Below are positions 46,602 through 60,743 of a stretch of DNA of 64,000 nucleotides, piece after piece. The position numbers and the translations under genes were made by a program. The stretch is from Psettodes erumei (taxonomy: Eukaryota; Chordata; Actinopteri; Pleuronectiformes; Psettodidae). Location: positions 3,464,501 through 3,528,500 of the forward strand of contig JAFBJZ010000357.1 in the NCBI GenBank assembly GCA_016785225.1, in the 5' to 3' direction. Each line of letters opens with the position of its first letter. Within the stretch, counting starts at the first letter, position 1. The notes under the pieces were generated by a model. That model was not told where the DNA came from. It worked only from the letters and a program-made list of their open reading frames with translations, and did not search any database.

Positions 46602-47719
46602 CATCCTTTATGTGCAAGTTTAATAATAAAAACTGTTTGCCTGCAGGTGGGAAAAGTAACCATACCAGTTGCAATCTTACCTTCTTTTTCTTTTAACCAA
46701 CACAGATTCAGATTACTCTTTTATCAGTGCAGGGCTATAATTTCTTAATTCTATTTTTACAATCTCACTGAACTGTACATTAACCTCAAACCAACACACA
46801 CCCCTTACTACCAAGTTACATTTTCTGTTATCTATTAACAAGACTAAAATGTAAAAAAAAGCAAAAAACATAAAAAATAACTTAATATGACAAACTGTCA
46901 AGGCGTCTTTTCATTCAGCACAAATAACCAAAGCCTTGCTAAACAATCCTTTAAGATAAACATTAGTTTGAATGGCCACTCTACATATTCATATTTCAAT
47001 TTAAATTCTCAAATGCAAATGACTGCTTTTACCTTTGTCATCGTTTCTTAAGGCAAGATAAGCAACACATACCACACACAGAATTGGACTATATGGTGAA
47101 GTTAACGTCGGTAAGTTTCCTTCATAGGTAAAAAATTACTTCGCTGACTGCACTTAAACGCGTGCTCACTCAGCTGTTTGGAGACTCTGAGAAGTGGCCC
47201 ATGACCGAAGATATGACGAGGTCAAAGTTTAAATGAGAGAAAGACTGCGCGGGTGTGTGCGCCCAACTTGTTACGAAACAATGGGACCTTGTCTGTTTTA
47301 CAACAGCATTGGAGATGGTTAAATGGCTCATTGTATTTTAACAGGCAGATTGCCAGGAAAAAAATTATAAAATTAAAGCAAAAGACAATGACAACCATAT
47401 TGTAGGCACAGGCACTTTTGATTTCACACACCCTTGCAAACAGAGCGAATGTGTGAGCGACACCCACAGCAATGTCCAATCATGTCCAGAGCCTTCAAGG
47501 CTGCTGCAGCTTAACAAGAGACGCTGTGTGCCAGATTTACCCTTTATCTGAAGGATAACATGCTGCACGCTGCAACTAAACCAGATTCCTTTCCTGTTTA
47601 CACAAATAAAAAAATATACATCTGTGTCATAGACTAAAGGGACAGCAGTTGTGTTTGAAATGGGGAGTAAAAAAATCCACTGCTGGGCAACTTGATGGAC
47701 ACTGAAATTGTCTTTTGTC
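46602..47719. other. Intergenic between convergent tomt and anapc15
   Basis: AT-rich, no recognised coding exon. It probably contains the anapc15 3' UTR. Confidence 0.45.
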
Positions 47720-49009
47720 TTAAATCATCCATTGGTCTTGATCTTGGTCTGCTCCCTCCATGTCCACCTGTCAGACAGAAACAGAACTAGATTAAGAACC
47801 GTTATTCCTCACGGGAGACGAAAGTACCATGAAGAGAAAATGTTTCACGCGTTTAAAAGTAATTTTGGTGAATTATAGATACCAAACAGCTGTGCCTCAA
47901 TTAGAAAAATATAATCTACAAATTATATATAACTGCACCTCATTGATCTCGCCGTCATCAGGGGACTCGTTGTAATCATTCATCTCATCCATGTCCTGCA
48001 TGTCTTCTTCATCTTCAGAGTCTTCCTCACTGTCCTCCTCATCCTCATCATCTTCCTCATCCTCCTCTTCATATCCTGCCTGTGCCCAGTAAAAGCAGAG
48101 AAAATAAACAGATGAATACATGCACACAAAAACCCCACAATGTTTAGACCTCTAAATAGGTTAATACAAGAAGTATTCTTTTATTCATAAGTAGGACTTT
48201 TTTCTGCAGTGTTCATCAATTGCACCAAACTTTTAAATATATACTGACAAGATGAAATGCAAAAAGTGCCAGCTTTTACTTGCTTATTCATACAGCATAT
48301 GGAATAGTGTAACCTGTATCTCTTTCATACTTGCATACAGTGGCAAGGCAACTGTCAGAGCTGCGCTTTTACTTTAAAATGCATCTGTCAATAGGGACCA
48401 TGGAAATCAGTGCCTTACGTGTTACAGGTCACAAAACCGTCTTACCTCAAAAATAGGTTTCCCGATGGGCATCAAGTTGTTGTCCTTCTCTGCAATGCTC
48501 TGCAACTGATGAAGAAAATAACAACACAACTTTGGAGCCTGACTGATAAAGCGGCACATATCGTATGTGGACACAAAGCACAGAAAAACATGAGGAAAGC
48601 CAGGGTCCTAGTTCAATGGTAGGGACACCAGCGTGCCATCACTTATTTTACCATGTGATAATGTCCAGCTTTGTACATACTCTGGTTCACGACTGCTGCA
48701 CAACAAAACTTTAGGAATGCTTCTGAAAACATCTTTATAAGTTATATTATAGTTGGTGACAAGATGATCATTCTCCCCTATTAGTACCTTGATCTTGAGA
48801 CAGTACAAGTATATGTGAGGGAGTGACAGCGAGTATTAGTATTCGTCGTGTCATATGTGTGGTACGAGGAGACGAGGCGGGATGTTTACCCAGGTCTGGT
48901 GCTGCTGCTCCTGCTGATGCAGCTCGGTCTCGTCCACGCAGGGCCGGTCCAGGTTGAACCACAGGGACTCGGTTATCCGGGGGAAGAGCGAAGGGAAGAG
49001 CGTGGACAT
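47720..49009 (-). CDS. anapc15: ANAPC15 (Mnd2/APC15), anaphase-promoting complex subunit
   Basis: Four exons, 48890-49009, 48446-48505, 47939-48079 and 47720-47767, give 122 aa (human 121). It begins MSTLFPSLFPRITESLWFNL and includes VDETELHQQEQQHQTW and LQSIAEKDNNLMPIGKP. A long Asp/Glu run follows (DEEDSEEDSEDEEDMQDMDE), then NDYNESPDDGE, and it ends DQDQDQWMI. The subunit promotes turnover of the mitotic checkpoint complex on APC/C. A non-coding 5' exon ends at 49195 (donor GTACTTAC on the minus strand). Confidence 0.97.
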
Positions 49010-49194
49010 GTCTGTCACGCAGGGACAACGACACACACACAGAGAGCACGTTAACGCAACACATCGCTAACGTCGAATTTAAAGCTGTGTCGAGACGCAA
49101 ACATTCTAAAATATGATTTCACCTCGGCCAGTGTTTTCAAATAAAACATAACGCAATGTGAGGTGCTATTTGAAATTACAGATAGTGTAAGTAC

Positions 49195-49260
49195 CTGCCG
49201 GATTCTCGCTCCAGCGCTGCAGAAATTCAAAACAAATTGACCGGAAACCGTTCGTGTTCA
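49195..49260 (-). promoter_or_regulatory. anapc15: anapc15 non-coding first exon and core promoter region
   Basis: A donor-like CGGCAG|GTACTTAC on the minus strand marks the end of a 5' UTR exon. Its paired acceptor GTGACAG lies 2 bp before the ATG-bearing exon sequence. The exon 5' end is approximate. Confidence 0.5.
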
Positions 49261-51785
49261 CCTATAAAGAGTCCTCTTTTCGAGTGTCGCCCCCACAAAG
49301 GTTCCGATTGAGTGGCAATCACTTATATTCCATGTTTTTTGAGAATGTGTGTCCTGTGTGATGACATGATGACTTCTCTTCTTCATTATTTAAAACGTGA
49401 ATGATAAAGAATCTTTTTTATTTTGAGTTTTCAATTACTAATATTCTAAACACTTTACAATCATCACTGTATGCTGGGATAATTGCATCTGTATATTTCA
49501 TAAACTTTTCATAAAAATATGTAAATATAACAATATTTCAGCAGTTGAGACAAAGGTGCTACAACTGTCCCTCATCTGTTTTATATTACTACAAATATTT
49601 CCTGATGTATTTTGTCACTCACAGTAGATACCTATAAATATCTCAATTGAGGGATTTAAAGTGTATTGTGTTAGTTAACTATAAGAGTACATGTTTAATG
49701 TGTATGAGTACTGTTTAATGTTTTAATGAATTTAAGAGACCACCAACACACATGCAGCTTATCTTAACTGCCCACATTTTACTATCATGTAAAACCTTCC
49801 CAGGTCACATTGCCATTTAACACGTTGCCCACAGTGTCCACTGTGTGTGTGTGTGTGTGTGTTTCTGTGCGTGTGCATGCACGTATGTGTGTGTGTGTGT
49901 GTGTGTGTGTGTTTGTGTGTGTGCATGTATGTATGTTTGTGTGTGTGTGTGGGGGGGGGTGTACTTGCCTGATACAAAGAAAAAAGAGAACAGAGTTGTA
50001 TTGAGCAATATCTTACTGCAAAGACAAGTTGTCTTATCTCAAGGTTCCCTTCTCCCTCGCTCTCACACTCTCACGTGAAGCAGAGAGAAGACTTTGGACT
50101 TTGGAAACATAATAATTGTGAGTGCGGCAAGTTTTTCATATTTTACTATGTTAGCGGCAACCTTATCTTCAGTCTCTCACACGTGTATTTTCTAAATCTT
50201 TATTAGTCTTGAACTGAGGCTGGAGACACAATTTTGTGGGATAATCACTTCAGGAGGGAATCATTACAGAACCTAACAAGGTAAAGTGAAATTATTCATC
50301 TATCATCTATTGATCTTTTCATTGTTCTCTGTATTTCCATTATAGATGTAGCCATTACTTATTCTTAAACCATGAAAAAAACATTACTTTTTCATTTATT
50401 AGGTTTGTTATGTAAGTTTTAATTTCATTTACAGGATGTGAGAAGACCCAAATGGCTCCTTATAAATAATATTGACAATATAGGAGTATTTTTACTTGTG
50501 TGATAGAATTATTAGGAAGTTTGTCATAGGAAAATAGAGGGATTTTTTTTTACTGTCTGACAGATTTCAACTTCTTATGGTATATTCACGCACTTGCTTT
50601 AGGTTGTCTTGAGGAGCACTAGTGCATGCATGTTTATTTGTGTTGCCATCTTTGTGGTGATTGCAACTTCTTCTCATCGCCATCCTTAATCACATTAAAT
50701 TGAGAAAGGAAATTAACGAGCTGCCAGGAGTAAACTACCACATTAACTATAAAATGAAAACAATCAGATAAAGGTCATATCAATCTCAAAACTGAGACAT
50801 AGTCTTTTGGCTCAGTGGGTCAAAACCCATCATGTCATGATTGTGAGTCAGTGTCATTACCTGCAATAGCCTACCAATAAAAGGCTGAGTTTACTCAAAC
50901 AAGGTTTTGCTTCTTTGCTTGTCATCCAATGATGTTTTATGTCACATGGTTCTGTAAATGAAATCATAATATAAAACTATATTTAGTGAAAACACCATTT
51001 ACTTGAATGGGAGGGACAAATGTAGGACCCTTGTGCTTTTCTGTTATTGTTCTGTGCAGTTTTGAGGTGTTGTACTCCAGCTCTTAATCTAACTCATTTG
51101 ACTCACTTCTAAAACAGATGTCTCCATCCATTTTCAATTATTTTCTATCAAAAAATATGACACAAATGTCCTACAAGTTTTGAACATATAACAGATCATG
51201 TAAAGATACTTAAGGGTGTGGCATAAGGTCGGTTGCATGGTAAAGGCAAGGGGGGGGGGGGACTTTAAACATCAGATGCAACAATTCATAGCCATCATTA
51301 ATCTTTACCTCAACCAATGCTTATAATATCTGAAAAATCATATTATGTTTATCTTCATAATGCATGAAAAAAATCTAAGACATGTAAAAATGAGGTACTT
51401 CCCCTCAATACATAGCATGTCCCCCCTTTCATGTGTGCCACACTTGGCGCATTCCACACAAAACTTAAACACAAAAGGAGTCCTAATGAAGCCAGCATGG
51501 TCTGCCAGTTTCTTGGTCAGATGCAGTCTGAAGACGAGGTGAGAAACACGAACACGAAGGGGAAATAAAAATATTCAAGAATGATGAAGAAACTTTGCTG
51601 ACAATGCACAGACAACAAGACTAAATACCATTAACAGACCTCAAACATTTTTAATCAGCGCTTATTACCAAACAACTGAGACACCTGCCAAATAGGAGGA
51701 TATGGGGTGGACTTAAACTGTTTGTTGGCTTTCGCCCCGGTATTATTGCTGTTTTCTTTATGATTTTGATGCCTCCTTCCTGCAG
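49261..51785. other. Intergenic between anapc15 and the folate receptor
   Basis: AT-rich. It holds a compound (TG)n microsatellite at 49842-49966, a G9 run at 49951-49959 and a G12 run at 51251-51262. No recognised coding exon. A non-coding 5' exon of the folate receptor is likely here but was not located. Confidence 0.45.
49842..49966. repeat. Compound (TG)n/(GTAT) microsatellite
   Basis: Interrupted GT units with GCATGCACGTATG and GTATGTATG inserts, ending in a G run. Confidence 0.9.
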
Positions 51786-51789
51786 AGCC

Positions 51790-53483
51790 ATGTGGGTTGT
51801 CCTTTCCTTGCTACTAGCCCTCCCAAGTGGCACTCTATCTTTGGACAAACTCAACATGTGTATGGATGCCAAACACCACAAAAGCGAGCCTGGCCCTGAG
51901 GGAGATCTGTACCTTCAGGTGATGAATACTATACATGTCCCCATCAAAGACAGAACCAGGAAGCACTCTGAGAGTGCAGGCCTCAGCCATGGTTCAAATA
52001 TTTCCTGGATCTGAATACTTATCTGGATCACTGCCAAAAATTGAATTGTTTCCAACTTTTCATGCAATCCTGCAAACACACAGACCCCAAAAATATAATC
52101 TCATTGAGGTAACAAATTAAATGTTGAGACGATGGGAGATACAAATTGATGTTTTTTTTGCCACAGACAACCAGAAGGCTGGGGAAAAATGTTTTGGTGC
52201 AATGCCATAAAATGACCCCAATTTACTCTTCCTCTTCCAGTGTTCTCCCTGGCGTGACAATGCATGTTGCACAGCCAGCACCAGCACAGCAGCCCATAAT
52301 GACAGCTCCTACCTTTACAACTTCAACTGGAATCACTGTGGTATCATGAGCCCCCAGTGCAAGAAACATTTCATCCAAGACACTTGCTTCTATGAGTGTT
52401 CACCACACCTGGGACCCTGGATACAAAAAGTGTGTATTGTGCACTTGTGCACCTCAGTCATGCTTGCATGTGTGTACCAGCACCACTAGATGGCAGCATT
52501 GAGGGATTGAAAGCACTAAAATTGCTCGTCAAACTTCCTAAATCCATATATCCAGCATGTAACCATTTTGTATGGAGGCTAATTATAGCGATAAATAATC
52601 ATCATAATAATCATCATAATCAACATAATTAGATTTCATTAATTTGTGGAGACCTTTTATTCCTCATCTTACTTGTCATAGCATTGCAACTGTTTTCTGA
52701 AATTATAGAAAATACTCAATTATGTGTACGTGTGTGCGTGTGTGTGTAGGTGGATCAGAGCTGGCGCAGGGAGCGTATCATGGATGTGCCTCTGTGTATG
52801 GAGGACTGCCATGACTGGTGGGAAGACTGCAAGAATGACCAAACCTGCAAGAATGATTGGCACACGGGATGGGACTGGAGCTCAGGTAAGTAGAAAATAC
52901 ATGAGTACACAGATCAGTGAGTACATAGAGACTTGCTCACATTTTCTTGTTAAATATATGTCTGTGCATATAAATTTGCACAAGGCTTAAACAAAAAAAC
53001 ATGTCTAACACTATGTGCACTCAATGCCATGCATACACAAACTTATAAACGCACAGAGAGATCTTCCATTGCCCTGTTTCTTCCTTGTTGCCATGTGAAT
53101 ACATTTACATCAAATTCCTCCAGTTATACTTGAGGAATAGTTATGGATTTTCTCTCCTGCATTTCCTGCTCAGACCATAACTATTGTATTTCTCCCTCTC
53201 TCTTACAGGGGTTAACCAATGCCCTAAAGACAGCAAGTGCAGAAAGTGGACCGAAGTTTTCCCCACACCCAAGTCCTTGTGTGAACAAATTTGGTCCAAC
53301 TCCTACTTATATAGCACCGACTCCAAAACCTCAGGCCGCTGCATGCAGCTCTGGTTCAGTGGGCCCAACCCCAACAAGAAGGTAGCTGAGTACTACCTTA
53401 ACAAGGCGTCGCAACACCAAAGCTTTGCCTCGACAATGCTACTTTTTGTGGCTTTTTCATCTTTCTCTTTAATGATGTACTAA
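51790..53483 (+). CDS. folr: Folate receptor, GPI-anchored
   Basis: Four exons, 51790-51918, 52241-52429, 52750-52885 and 53209-53483, give 242 aa. The ATG at 51790 lies 4 bp after an acceptor (CTTCCTGCAG) and starts a clean signal peptide (MWVVLSLLLALPSGTLS), so it is preferred over upstream in-frame ATGs. The mature protein is the Cys-rich folate-binding domain: LNMCMDAKHHK, CSPWRDNACC, CKKHFIQDTCFYECSP, the ligand-contact stretch WRRERIMDVPLCMEDC, and NDWHTGWDW. A hydrophobic C-terminus (TMLLFVAFSSFSLMMY) without a cytoplasmic tail fits GPI attachment. It binds folate at the cell surface for endocytic uptake. The paralogue (alpha, beta, gamma or fish-specific) cannot be assigned. Confidence 0.95.
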
Positions 53484-53885
53484 CATGAGGTCCTTAACTT
53501 GTCATGTATTATTTTGTGTTAGAAGTACCTATAGAACTAACATCAAATGCTCTCACTGCTATTAACACTCCCCCTCTGTTTTGCATTTTAGCAAGCACAC
53601 ATTTTTAATCTGCTTTAGAAATACATAATGAGTCATCTCCAGTACACTGCATGTGTATGCATATCACCTCAGGGTTGACAAAAAAATAAGTGTAATTAAA
53701 TTGCATGACATTAAATTACATTTTCTTTATTTTGCAGTTTTTGTGATTCCCCCCCCCCCCCCCCCATTCCATTCCTATTTTAGTCTTAATCTATTCTTTT
53801 CCTTATTTCTTGCCTGGTCAACAACTGTGTCCACAAAGTTGTGATAATTTGATACTCAGACACTGGAAAATGTCCATTTATTGGT

Positions 53886-53891
53886 AATAAA
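53886..53891 (+). terminator. folr: Poly(A) signal AATAAA of the folate receptor gene
   Basis: Canonical hexamer about 400 bp after the stop; a C18 homopolymer at 53749-53766 lies in the 3' UTR. Confidence 0.5.
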
Positions 53892-53968
53892 TGTGTTCAA
53901 ATTAAACCTGAAAGAATTTTGCACAGTGATGGATTGTCCGCTCCCTTCCATCCACAGTACAATACAGT

Positions 53969-54009
<41 letters not shown>

Positions 54010-54351
54010 AGTTATAGTTTCACCACCAATATATGAAAGTAGCCAAAGTCAAGAAAACACATTATTTTTGTGTCTAGGAAAGTATAGTAGATTTGAAAAT
54101 CTCTGTGGATTAAGAAAGTAAAACAGAAAAGGCATCAAGGGACATGCCCCATACTGTATTTCTGCAGAGCTCTGGGATGACATTACTCTTAAATGCATAC
54201 TACGGATCATCTTAATAACCCCTTCACAACCTCAGCCACCAGTGAGGGAACTGTAAAACTGACCCAAGATCTGCTTTGAGGGAAAATGTTTCTCTTCACT
54301 GGGCCTGAGCAGTGGGCTCCACTGCTTGCTAATTATGGGGTTCCAGTCCTC

Positions 54352-54394
<43 letters not shown>

Positions 54395-57027
54395 CACAAA
54401 GAAGAAGAAAAGAGAGAGAGAGAGAGTAAGGGTGTGTTAATGTCTCTCTTGCTCCCCCCTATGTTTAAGTGTATTTTTGTGTCAGTCTTTTTGTGTGTGT
54501 GTGTGTGTGAGGGGCGTGCGTGTCCCTGTGCGTGTCAATGCCACGTGTGACTGTTGTTCTCTCAGGTCTTTGAGTCTTGTGATTGGTCAGCTGGGGTGTA
54601 TACATCTACAAGATTTGACCACAGAGAGAGACCTTGGCTGATCAAAGATAAATTTGAAATACATAGTATATTTAGCGACTTTATTGCACTCTGCACTGTC
54701 ATAATCAAGGCCTGAGTTTTGAAACTGTTAATCTCCTGACAGAAGTGGCATAATGTCAGACATGTCAAAGTGCTGCTCCATTTCTGAGACTGATAATCAC
54801 ATCCTTCCTGATGAAACCACTGTTTAATTTAGCAAGTTCAGATCTCTGGGTGAACTATGCATACAGCTTCATTCCAAAGAGAGGGGTGATTCTGTGTGGT
54901 ACTACGCCATTGCAGAAGTTTGGTAATTCTCAGACAATAATGAAACAGTTTTACTCAAATGTGTGCACAACAATGCTCCAATATATTCTGTGACCAGGAC
55001 ACCTAAAAGAATACTTAATCTTGACTTGAAGAAAGTATGTTTCACTTTACACAATGCAGTTGACATTTTGTCTGTCTAATGATACTCATCTGAGCCTCAA
55101 AAGCACGATTGCAGATTGCAATGTGGCCTGTTATCAGGCCTCATCCTCAGGCCCAACTTAAAAAAAATATGAAGAAGAACCCTTACAAGTGGTCTACCCA
55201 TGTTAATCCACCCAACAATTTTGTTTTTGGTGTGCCATTGGCATTGCAGTTTTGTTGTGCTAGCCGTAGCATGGCTAAAGCTTTTTACTCCTGGAACAGT
55301 AGAGGCATACAACTATGCTAAGATGCTGGAGAAGAAAATGTGCGGCAATCAATTGTGTGCAAGACAGTTTGCAGAGTAGTAGTAGTTTTATAATTATGTG
55401 ACATCTTCCACTTTTGTGAACTCTGCATGCAGGCTTATTGTGAAGCCATATATTTTTACAGTCGTTGACAGTCAATTCACACACACACATGCACACACAC
55501 AGAGGCATACACAGTGTGATGCCATAGCCAGAAATAGCTTTGGGATGGCTGCAGTCCCTGTGGCTATTAATACTCAGCTTCTCTGAGGTCATTGGCAACA
55601 CACACACACCACCCTGCCCAACTCTCTCTCTCCCTTTAACTCTTTCTCCCTCTTGCTTTGTATGTGTGTGTGGGTATTCATATCACATTTTAGGAGTCAG
55701 ATGTTTAGTGGGCAGCTACAGGGAAAAAAGTAAAATAAAAGAATTCCTAATGTCAGAATAAAGTGCAATGATCTCCAAATTGGGTTGGTTGTTTCATGTG
55801 GTTTGCCACTCCTGCCCCTAGGTGGACAGCTACACCTTGTCAGAGATTGTGCGTGCATGTGTCCGTGTGGTCTGGAAAAGAAAATTGCATAACTGGATTG
55901 GAGCTTGTGTTGAGAAATTACTGCAGCCTGGCCTCCTCAGCTGCTGCAGATCACAAACATATTCATAGAGGAAAGCCCTCTGGCATTACAGAAGGCTTTG
56001 GCCATGTAAGCTAAAGCTTAAAGCAATGATACAAGTGTGGAAAGGGGGGAAAAACAGGCAATTAATAAATAATTTCGTGACAATCCATTAGTGGTTGCAT
56101 TATCTTTTAGTTCAAGCTGGTAGTTTTGTTGGTAGTTCAAGTAGTTTAGTTGGTAGTGTTTCATCCATATTGGTTTATTCATCAGTTTAAAGTGTGGTAA
56201 AGGTATGTAGATATGTTACTTTAGTAAAACTAGTATTATTACTTTGTAAAAGTACTCAGTCTGAAGTCAGAGTTCTGCATTTATAATACTGTAGTGGTAC
56301 GAGAATCAAAAACTAAATAAAAGTACTCATAATGAGCAAGTGCCTCTCTCGGTGTATAAAGCTGGATAAAATAAAAAAAGTCGACCCAGCTGACCCCTGT
56401 AAAGTAAATGTAGTCACTTCTCTGTTACTCCATTCCTTTACTTCTCTCTCTCTCTCTCTCTCCATCCTTCCTTTCTTCCTCTTTCTCCCAGTCTCTCCAT
56501 ATCCCTCCATCCCTCCTTCCCAGAGAGCTGAGTCAAGCTAGCTAGAGACAAACACTACGGGAAACAAACTTCGGCCGACTTCGCCCCCAGAATAAGGTGC
56601 CTCAATGTAAATTCCTTATGATTTCTTTTATTTTGAAAATCCAGCCAGGAAGTATTCCGCATGGACACTATGTCGGTGCTGACGCGGATCGTCCCCGCTG
56701 CTGCTCCCCCGGTCTCCAGTGTGGATTTACATACCCTGATTTCCGTGGGACTGGGAAGCGAAAGAGGAGGGTGGTGAGTCTTTCAGGAACTGAGGAAGCG
56801 GCCGCAAACAGCGCAACTTCACAAATTAACAACTTGTAGCCTCGTCGTCGGTTCGCTGGTGCCAGCTGGCCGCTGCCGCGGTAACGTTTACGGTACTTTT
56901 CTGTGTTTCTCTCGGCTCTCAGCGGATTTTTCTCTGGATTACTTTTCTAGTCTGGAGGAGGGCTGGGACCTTTGTCGGAGAAGTCGGGAAGCAGCTTGAG
57001 TTGAACCCGGTTTGAAGGGCTGTGGCC
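53892..57027. other. Intergenic between folr and inppl1, plus inppl1 5' region
   Basis: Microsatellites at 53971-54004 (CA)n, 54356-54392 (GT)n and 56443-56461 (TC)n. GC content rises after about 56650 towards the inppl1 start, consistent with a CpG-rich promoter and 5' UTR. No coding exon is recognised. Confidence 0.5.
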
Positions 57028-57582
57028 ATGGCCGGGGGCGGCGGCGGCGGCGGCGGCGGTGCTGGGTGTTCTCCGTTGGGGCCCACACCGCCGATGTGGT
57101 ATCACCGGGACCTAAGTCGAGCGGCGGCCGAGGAGCTGCTGGCCCGGGCCGGGAGAGACGGCAGCTTCCTGGTGCGGGACAGCGAGAGCGTCAACGGAGC
57201 TTACGCTTTGTGTGTACTGTAAGTAACTTTATGGCAGAAAAGAGAAGCTTGCGTGAGTTTAACCTGCGTGTGCCCCCCCACCCCCATTGCTTTGTTAAAC
57301 CAAAAAACAAGTCATGCCCCCGCTAACCGTTTAGTTTGAATGCTACCTGAAGTTAACAGCTAGCACACACGCCTGACGGGAATCTCTGGGTTTTGTGTTC
57401 AAGTCCCTGTTTGGTCTGCTGTTCCTCTGTGCAAACTCTCCCGAGTTGTGCGTAACCTTCCCCGCAGCAGCAGACTGGCATCATCCGCTGTTGTACAGTA
57501 TGTGATCAAATTCTACTGGAGCCTGCGTGGGCCAGCGTGAAACGAGCCAAACGCATTTGTTTACTTTCTCCTGGAAAGCGGC

Positions 57583-57624
<42 letters not shown>

Positions 57625-60503
57625 CAGTGCATGGCACAGCTTCAGGGCTGTCCCTGTCTGTCTTCAGTCTAATGTGGTCGCCTGCAGCGCAGTTTTTTTT
57701 GTTTTTTATTTACAGGGCACACTGCTACAGTAAGCCCGCGGGTTGTGAGTGACAGTTGCATTGAACTGAACGGTGTTGGTGGAGGGTGAATAGAAGCGAC
57801 CTGTGTTTTAGTTGCAGGCCCGTTTGAGGTCAGTGCAGAGGAGTTCCAGCTCTTATCTTCGCAGATGTACCAGGGACGCAGCGTGTCGTGAAAGAACAGC
57901 AGCGGGGCAGGAGAGACCGTCCCTGTGTGGAGCCCGCTGGAGGGCCTGGCATCCTCCTTCACGCCCACCCTCCATTACATAAGGGACCCCGTGCCACCAT
58001 CCATCTCTGTGTTTGGTGGGAGAAATGAGACGGCACCCCCCAGAGCTGGCAGTGACTCGGACACGTCACGCACGAGCCACGGAGAAGGAATGTTGCGCTT
58101 TTTGAAAATGACAAACGGCCTGATGCGGAGGCGGCCGGAAGCGCATGCAGTGAACGAGCGGCCTGTGCCATGTGACACAGTGAGCTGACATTGACTTGAC
58201 CTACATCCCCTATGTCAGCGTTTACCCCGTGCTGTGTGTGTGTGTGTGTGTGCAGCATGAATATGTCAAAACAATCAGCTTATAAGGTGATCAAGAGAAA
58301 ATTAACCAGCAACTATTTGAATTATTGCTTAGTTTTTAAATATTTTCCAACACACCGCCATAAAATACTGTAGGTCTGCCACACATTTGGCCTCTGACCT
58401 TTTCAGTTTCGCTTTTCAGTCTTTGCTGGACACGTTAGCAAATTCAGCCGGTCGCTCGATGACCAGCAACATTCCTCACAGCCATGCATCATCCGTTTCC
58501 GGATTTCTTCCCACCTCCACCTCTCCCTTCCTCTCCCCTTTCACCCTTGACATCATCAACTTTGTTTCATCCCAGACAGCTTCCTCTGTGAGAGCCGACG
58601 TTTGTGATGGACACACTGCGCCAAACTGTGCTTCTCAAACAATGTTGCTGTTGTTTTCTACGCGTGCACGTTACGCCTCCTCGTTAAAAAACGAGTCACA
58701 TTTACTTAAGCAAATAACCGATCCTCCTGGAATCCCCTCATTGTTCAGAATAGCAGCCGGTACTGTTTTTTTAGGGGTTACTTTGTGGCCGTCCCTGAGC
58801 AGGATTATGGTGCTAACGTGAAACGCAACTGCTTTAATCTCCAAAGGCGAACATTCCCCGTAAATGATGTAGTAATAATGATGGTGGGATCAACTCTGGG
58901 TGGAGAGCTTTTACTGTTGATATTTCAAACGATGCAGCAAAACGCCTGAGATAAGCAATGAAAAAGATTTTAGATCTTGATATGAATATTGTAGATTGAG
59001 ATTTGGCAGTGTGACGTGGATACAGTGTGCAGCTCTTAAGTGTTCAGTACAGCTCAGTACTCAGTGGAGATGACACGCGTGTGGAGGTGGTTCCCATGTC
59101 ATAGAGCCGGCCTGATGCCTGATGCTGTCTGCCAGCCCTTTTTGAACATAAACGCTAAGATAAGACGCAGCGCTTTGAACGTCACTTGAGGTCGTGCGGC
59201 CGACGTCGGGCCCGTCGTCTGCCCCCTCACTGCTTCAGAGAGTGAATGTCTCCTCGTCTCAGCACAGGGCCGCTGCTGTGGGATCAGTTTGACAGAAACA
59301 ATGTGAATATAAAGTTTGCTGAATGCGCCTCCTGGAGAAAGCAGTCGGGTTGTCCGGTGGAAGGCTCGCCAAACGGTCATGTGACCTCTTTCAGACCCCT
59401 GCCCACAAAGTTTTTTTCTGTTTGGTTTTGTTTTTTTGTCACGCTCGCCCCCGTGACTCACATCCACAGACACGTGTACTTCCTTTTCGAGGGCTTCGGA
59501 GGGCCCGGTGTATTTAGGAAGTGTTTCCACTCTGTCTGAGAATAGAGTAGAGTGAAGAGGACGTGGGGCTGGCTGCCAGGCCGCTCTGCTGCCTTCCACT
59601 TCCTCTTACTGTACGTTTCGGCGTGCGGACGCCGGTGGTAGCGTGCGCGCGTGGCGGTTTGATGGCAGGACTTCTGTAAGAAGTGAGCAACGGTTACGGC
59701 TTACCGGCATCCAACGTGTTTGTGTGCTCGCGGATCTTAGTTGCCACAGAAAGCTGCAGATAAAAGCATCCGGCAGCGCAGGCGTTGGCCGCCGCAGCGC
59801 CATTATTAAATACGGTATTATATTTAATAATCAGGACAGAGCAGGCAAAGAAAAGGCTTCTCTCTGCTGCTGGTGTGTTGTCCCGGCGAGAGGGATCTGA
59901 TGAGACCCTTTGCTCTCAGGCGGATGTTCCTCAGAGTCAGCGCAGCGCGTCTTAACATGCCAGGGTTCAGTCCTCTGTGTGTCTGTGTGCGACCTCGGAG
60001 TGTCGGGGAAAACATTCCTCATCAGGAAGGTGCGTCAACGGGTATTTTTCTTTGAGGAGTTTTCGGGTCAAAGAACAATGTAAAGTTGTTTCTTCTTTTA
60101 GCACGCAGCTGGCTCACAGCTCCTTTGCATTTGCTTGAGCTATTACACATGGAGATGATTTGATGATGATGATGATGATGATGATAGCGTGAAGCTTGAT
60201 GGAGAAGACGTTGGGGTGCTGATCAGCAGCTTTTACGCGGCCCCTGTGCCAGCTGTTGTCAAACTAAAAAAACATCTTTGATGCAAATGGCCCCAGCTTC
60301 AGCAGCAGCAGCAGGATGATGTGGGGAAATTGAATCATTAGCTCACGCGCTACGCTGCTGATGTTGTCAGAGCCAAGACTTGAGCCGGGGACACTGTGCG
60401 TCTGTCCCGAAGACCGGAGACAGACACACAGTGGACAACACAGCAGGTTATGAGGGAGGAAATGTACCTGTTGGCCGTTGTTAACTTTAATCATAACCGG
60501 TAA

Positions 60504-60543
<40 letters not shown>

Positions 60544-60692
60544 GTGTGTGTGTGTGCGTGTGTGCGTGTGTGCGTGTGTGTGCGTGCGAGACACAACAAG
60601 AGGAGGTGGCAGTGTAAACTAACAGGACAGAGGGAGTCAGTGGGGCAGTCGTTACCCTCAACACAGACTATTGTTGACAACACACATGCACG

Positions 60693-60743
<51 letters not shown>

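Noticed and set aside
48598..48640. tRNA A-box-like sequence (TAGTTCAATGGTAGG)
   Set aside because: No B box (GGTTCGANTCC) at the right distance and no cloverleaf pairing seen; it is in an anapc15 intron.
50808..50880. Possible tRNA-derived SINE (TGGCTCAGTGGGT)
   Set aside because: The A-box match is isolated; no B box, tail or second copy in the window.
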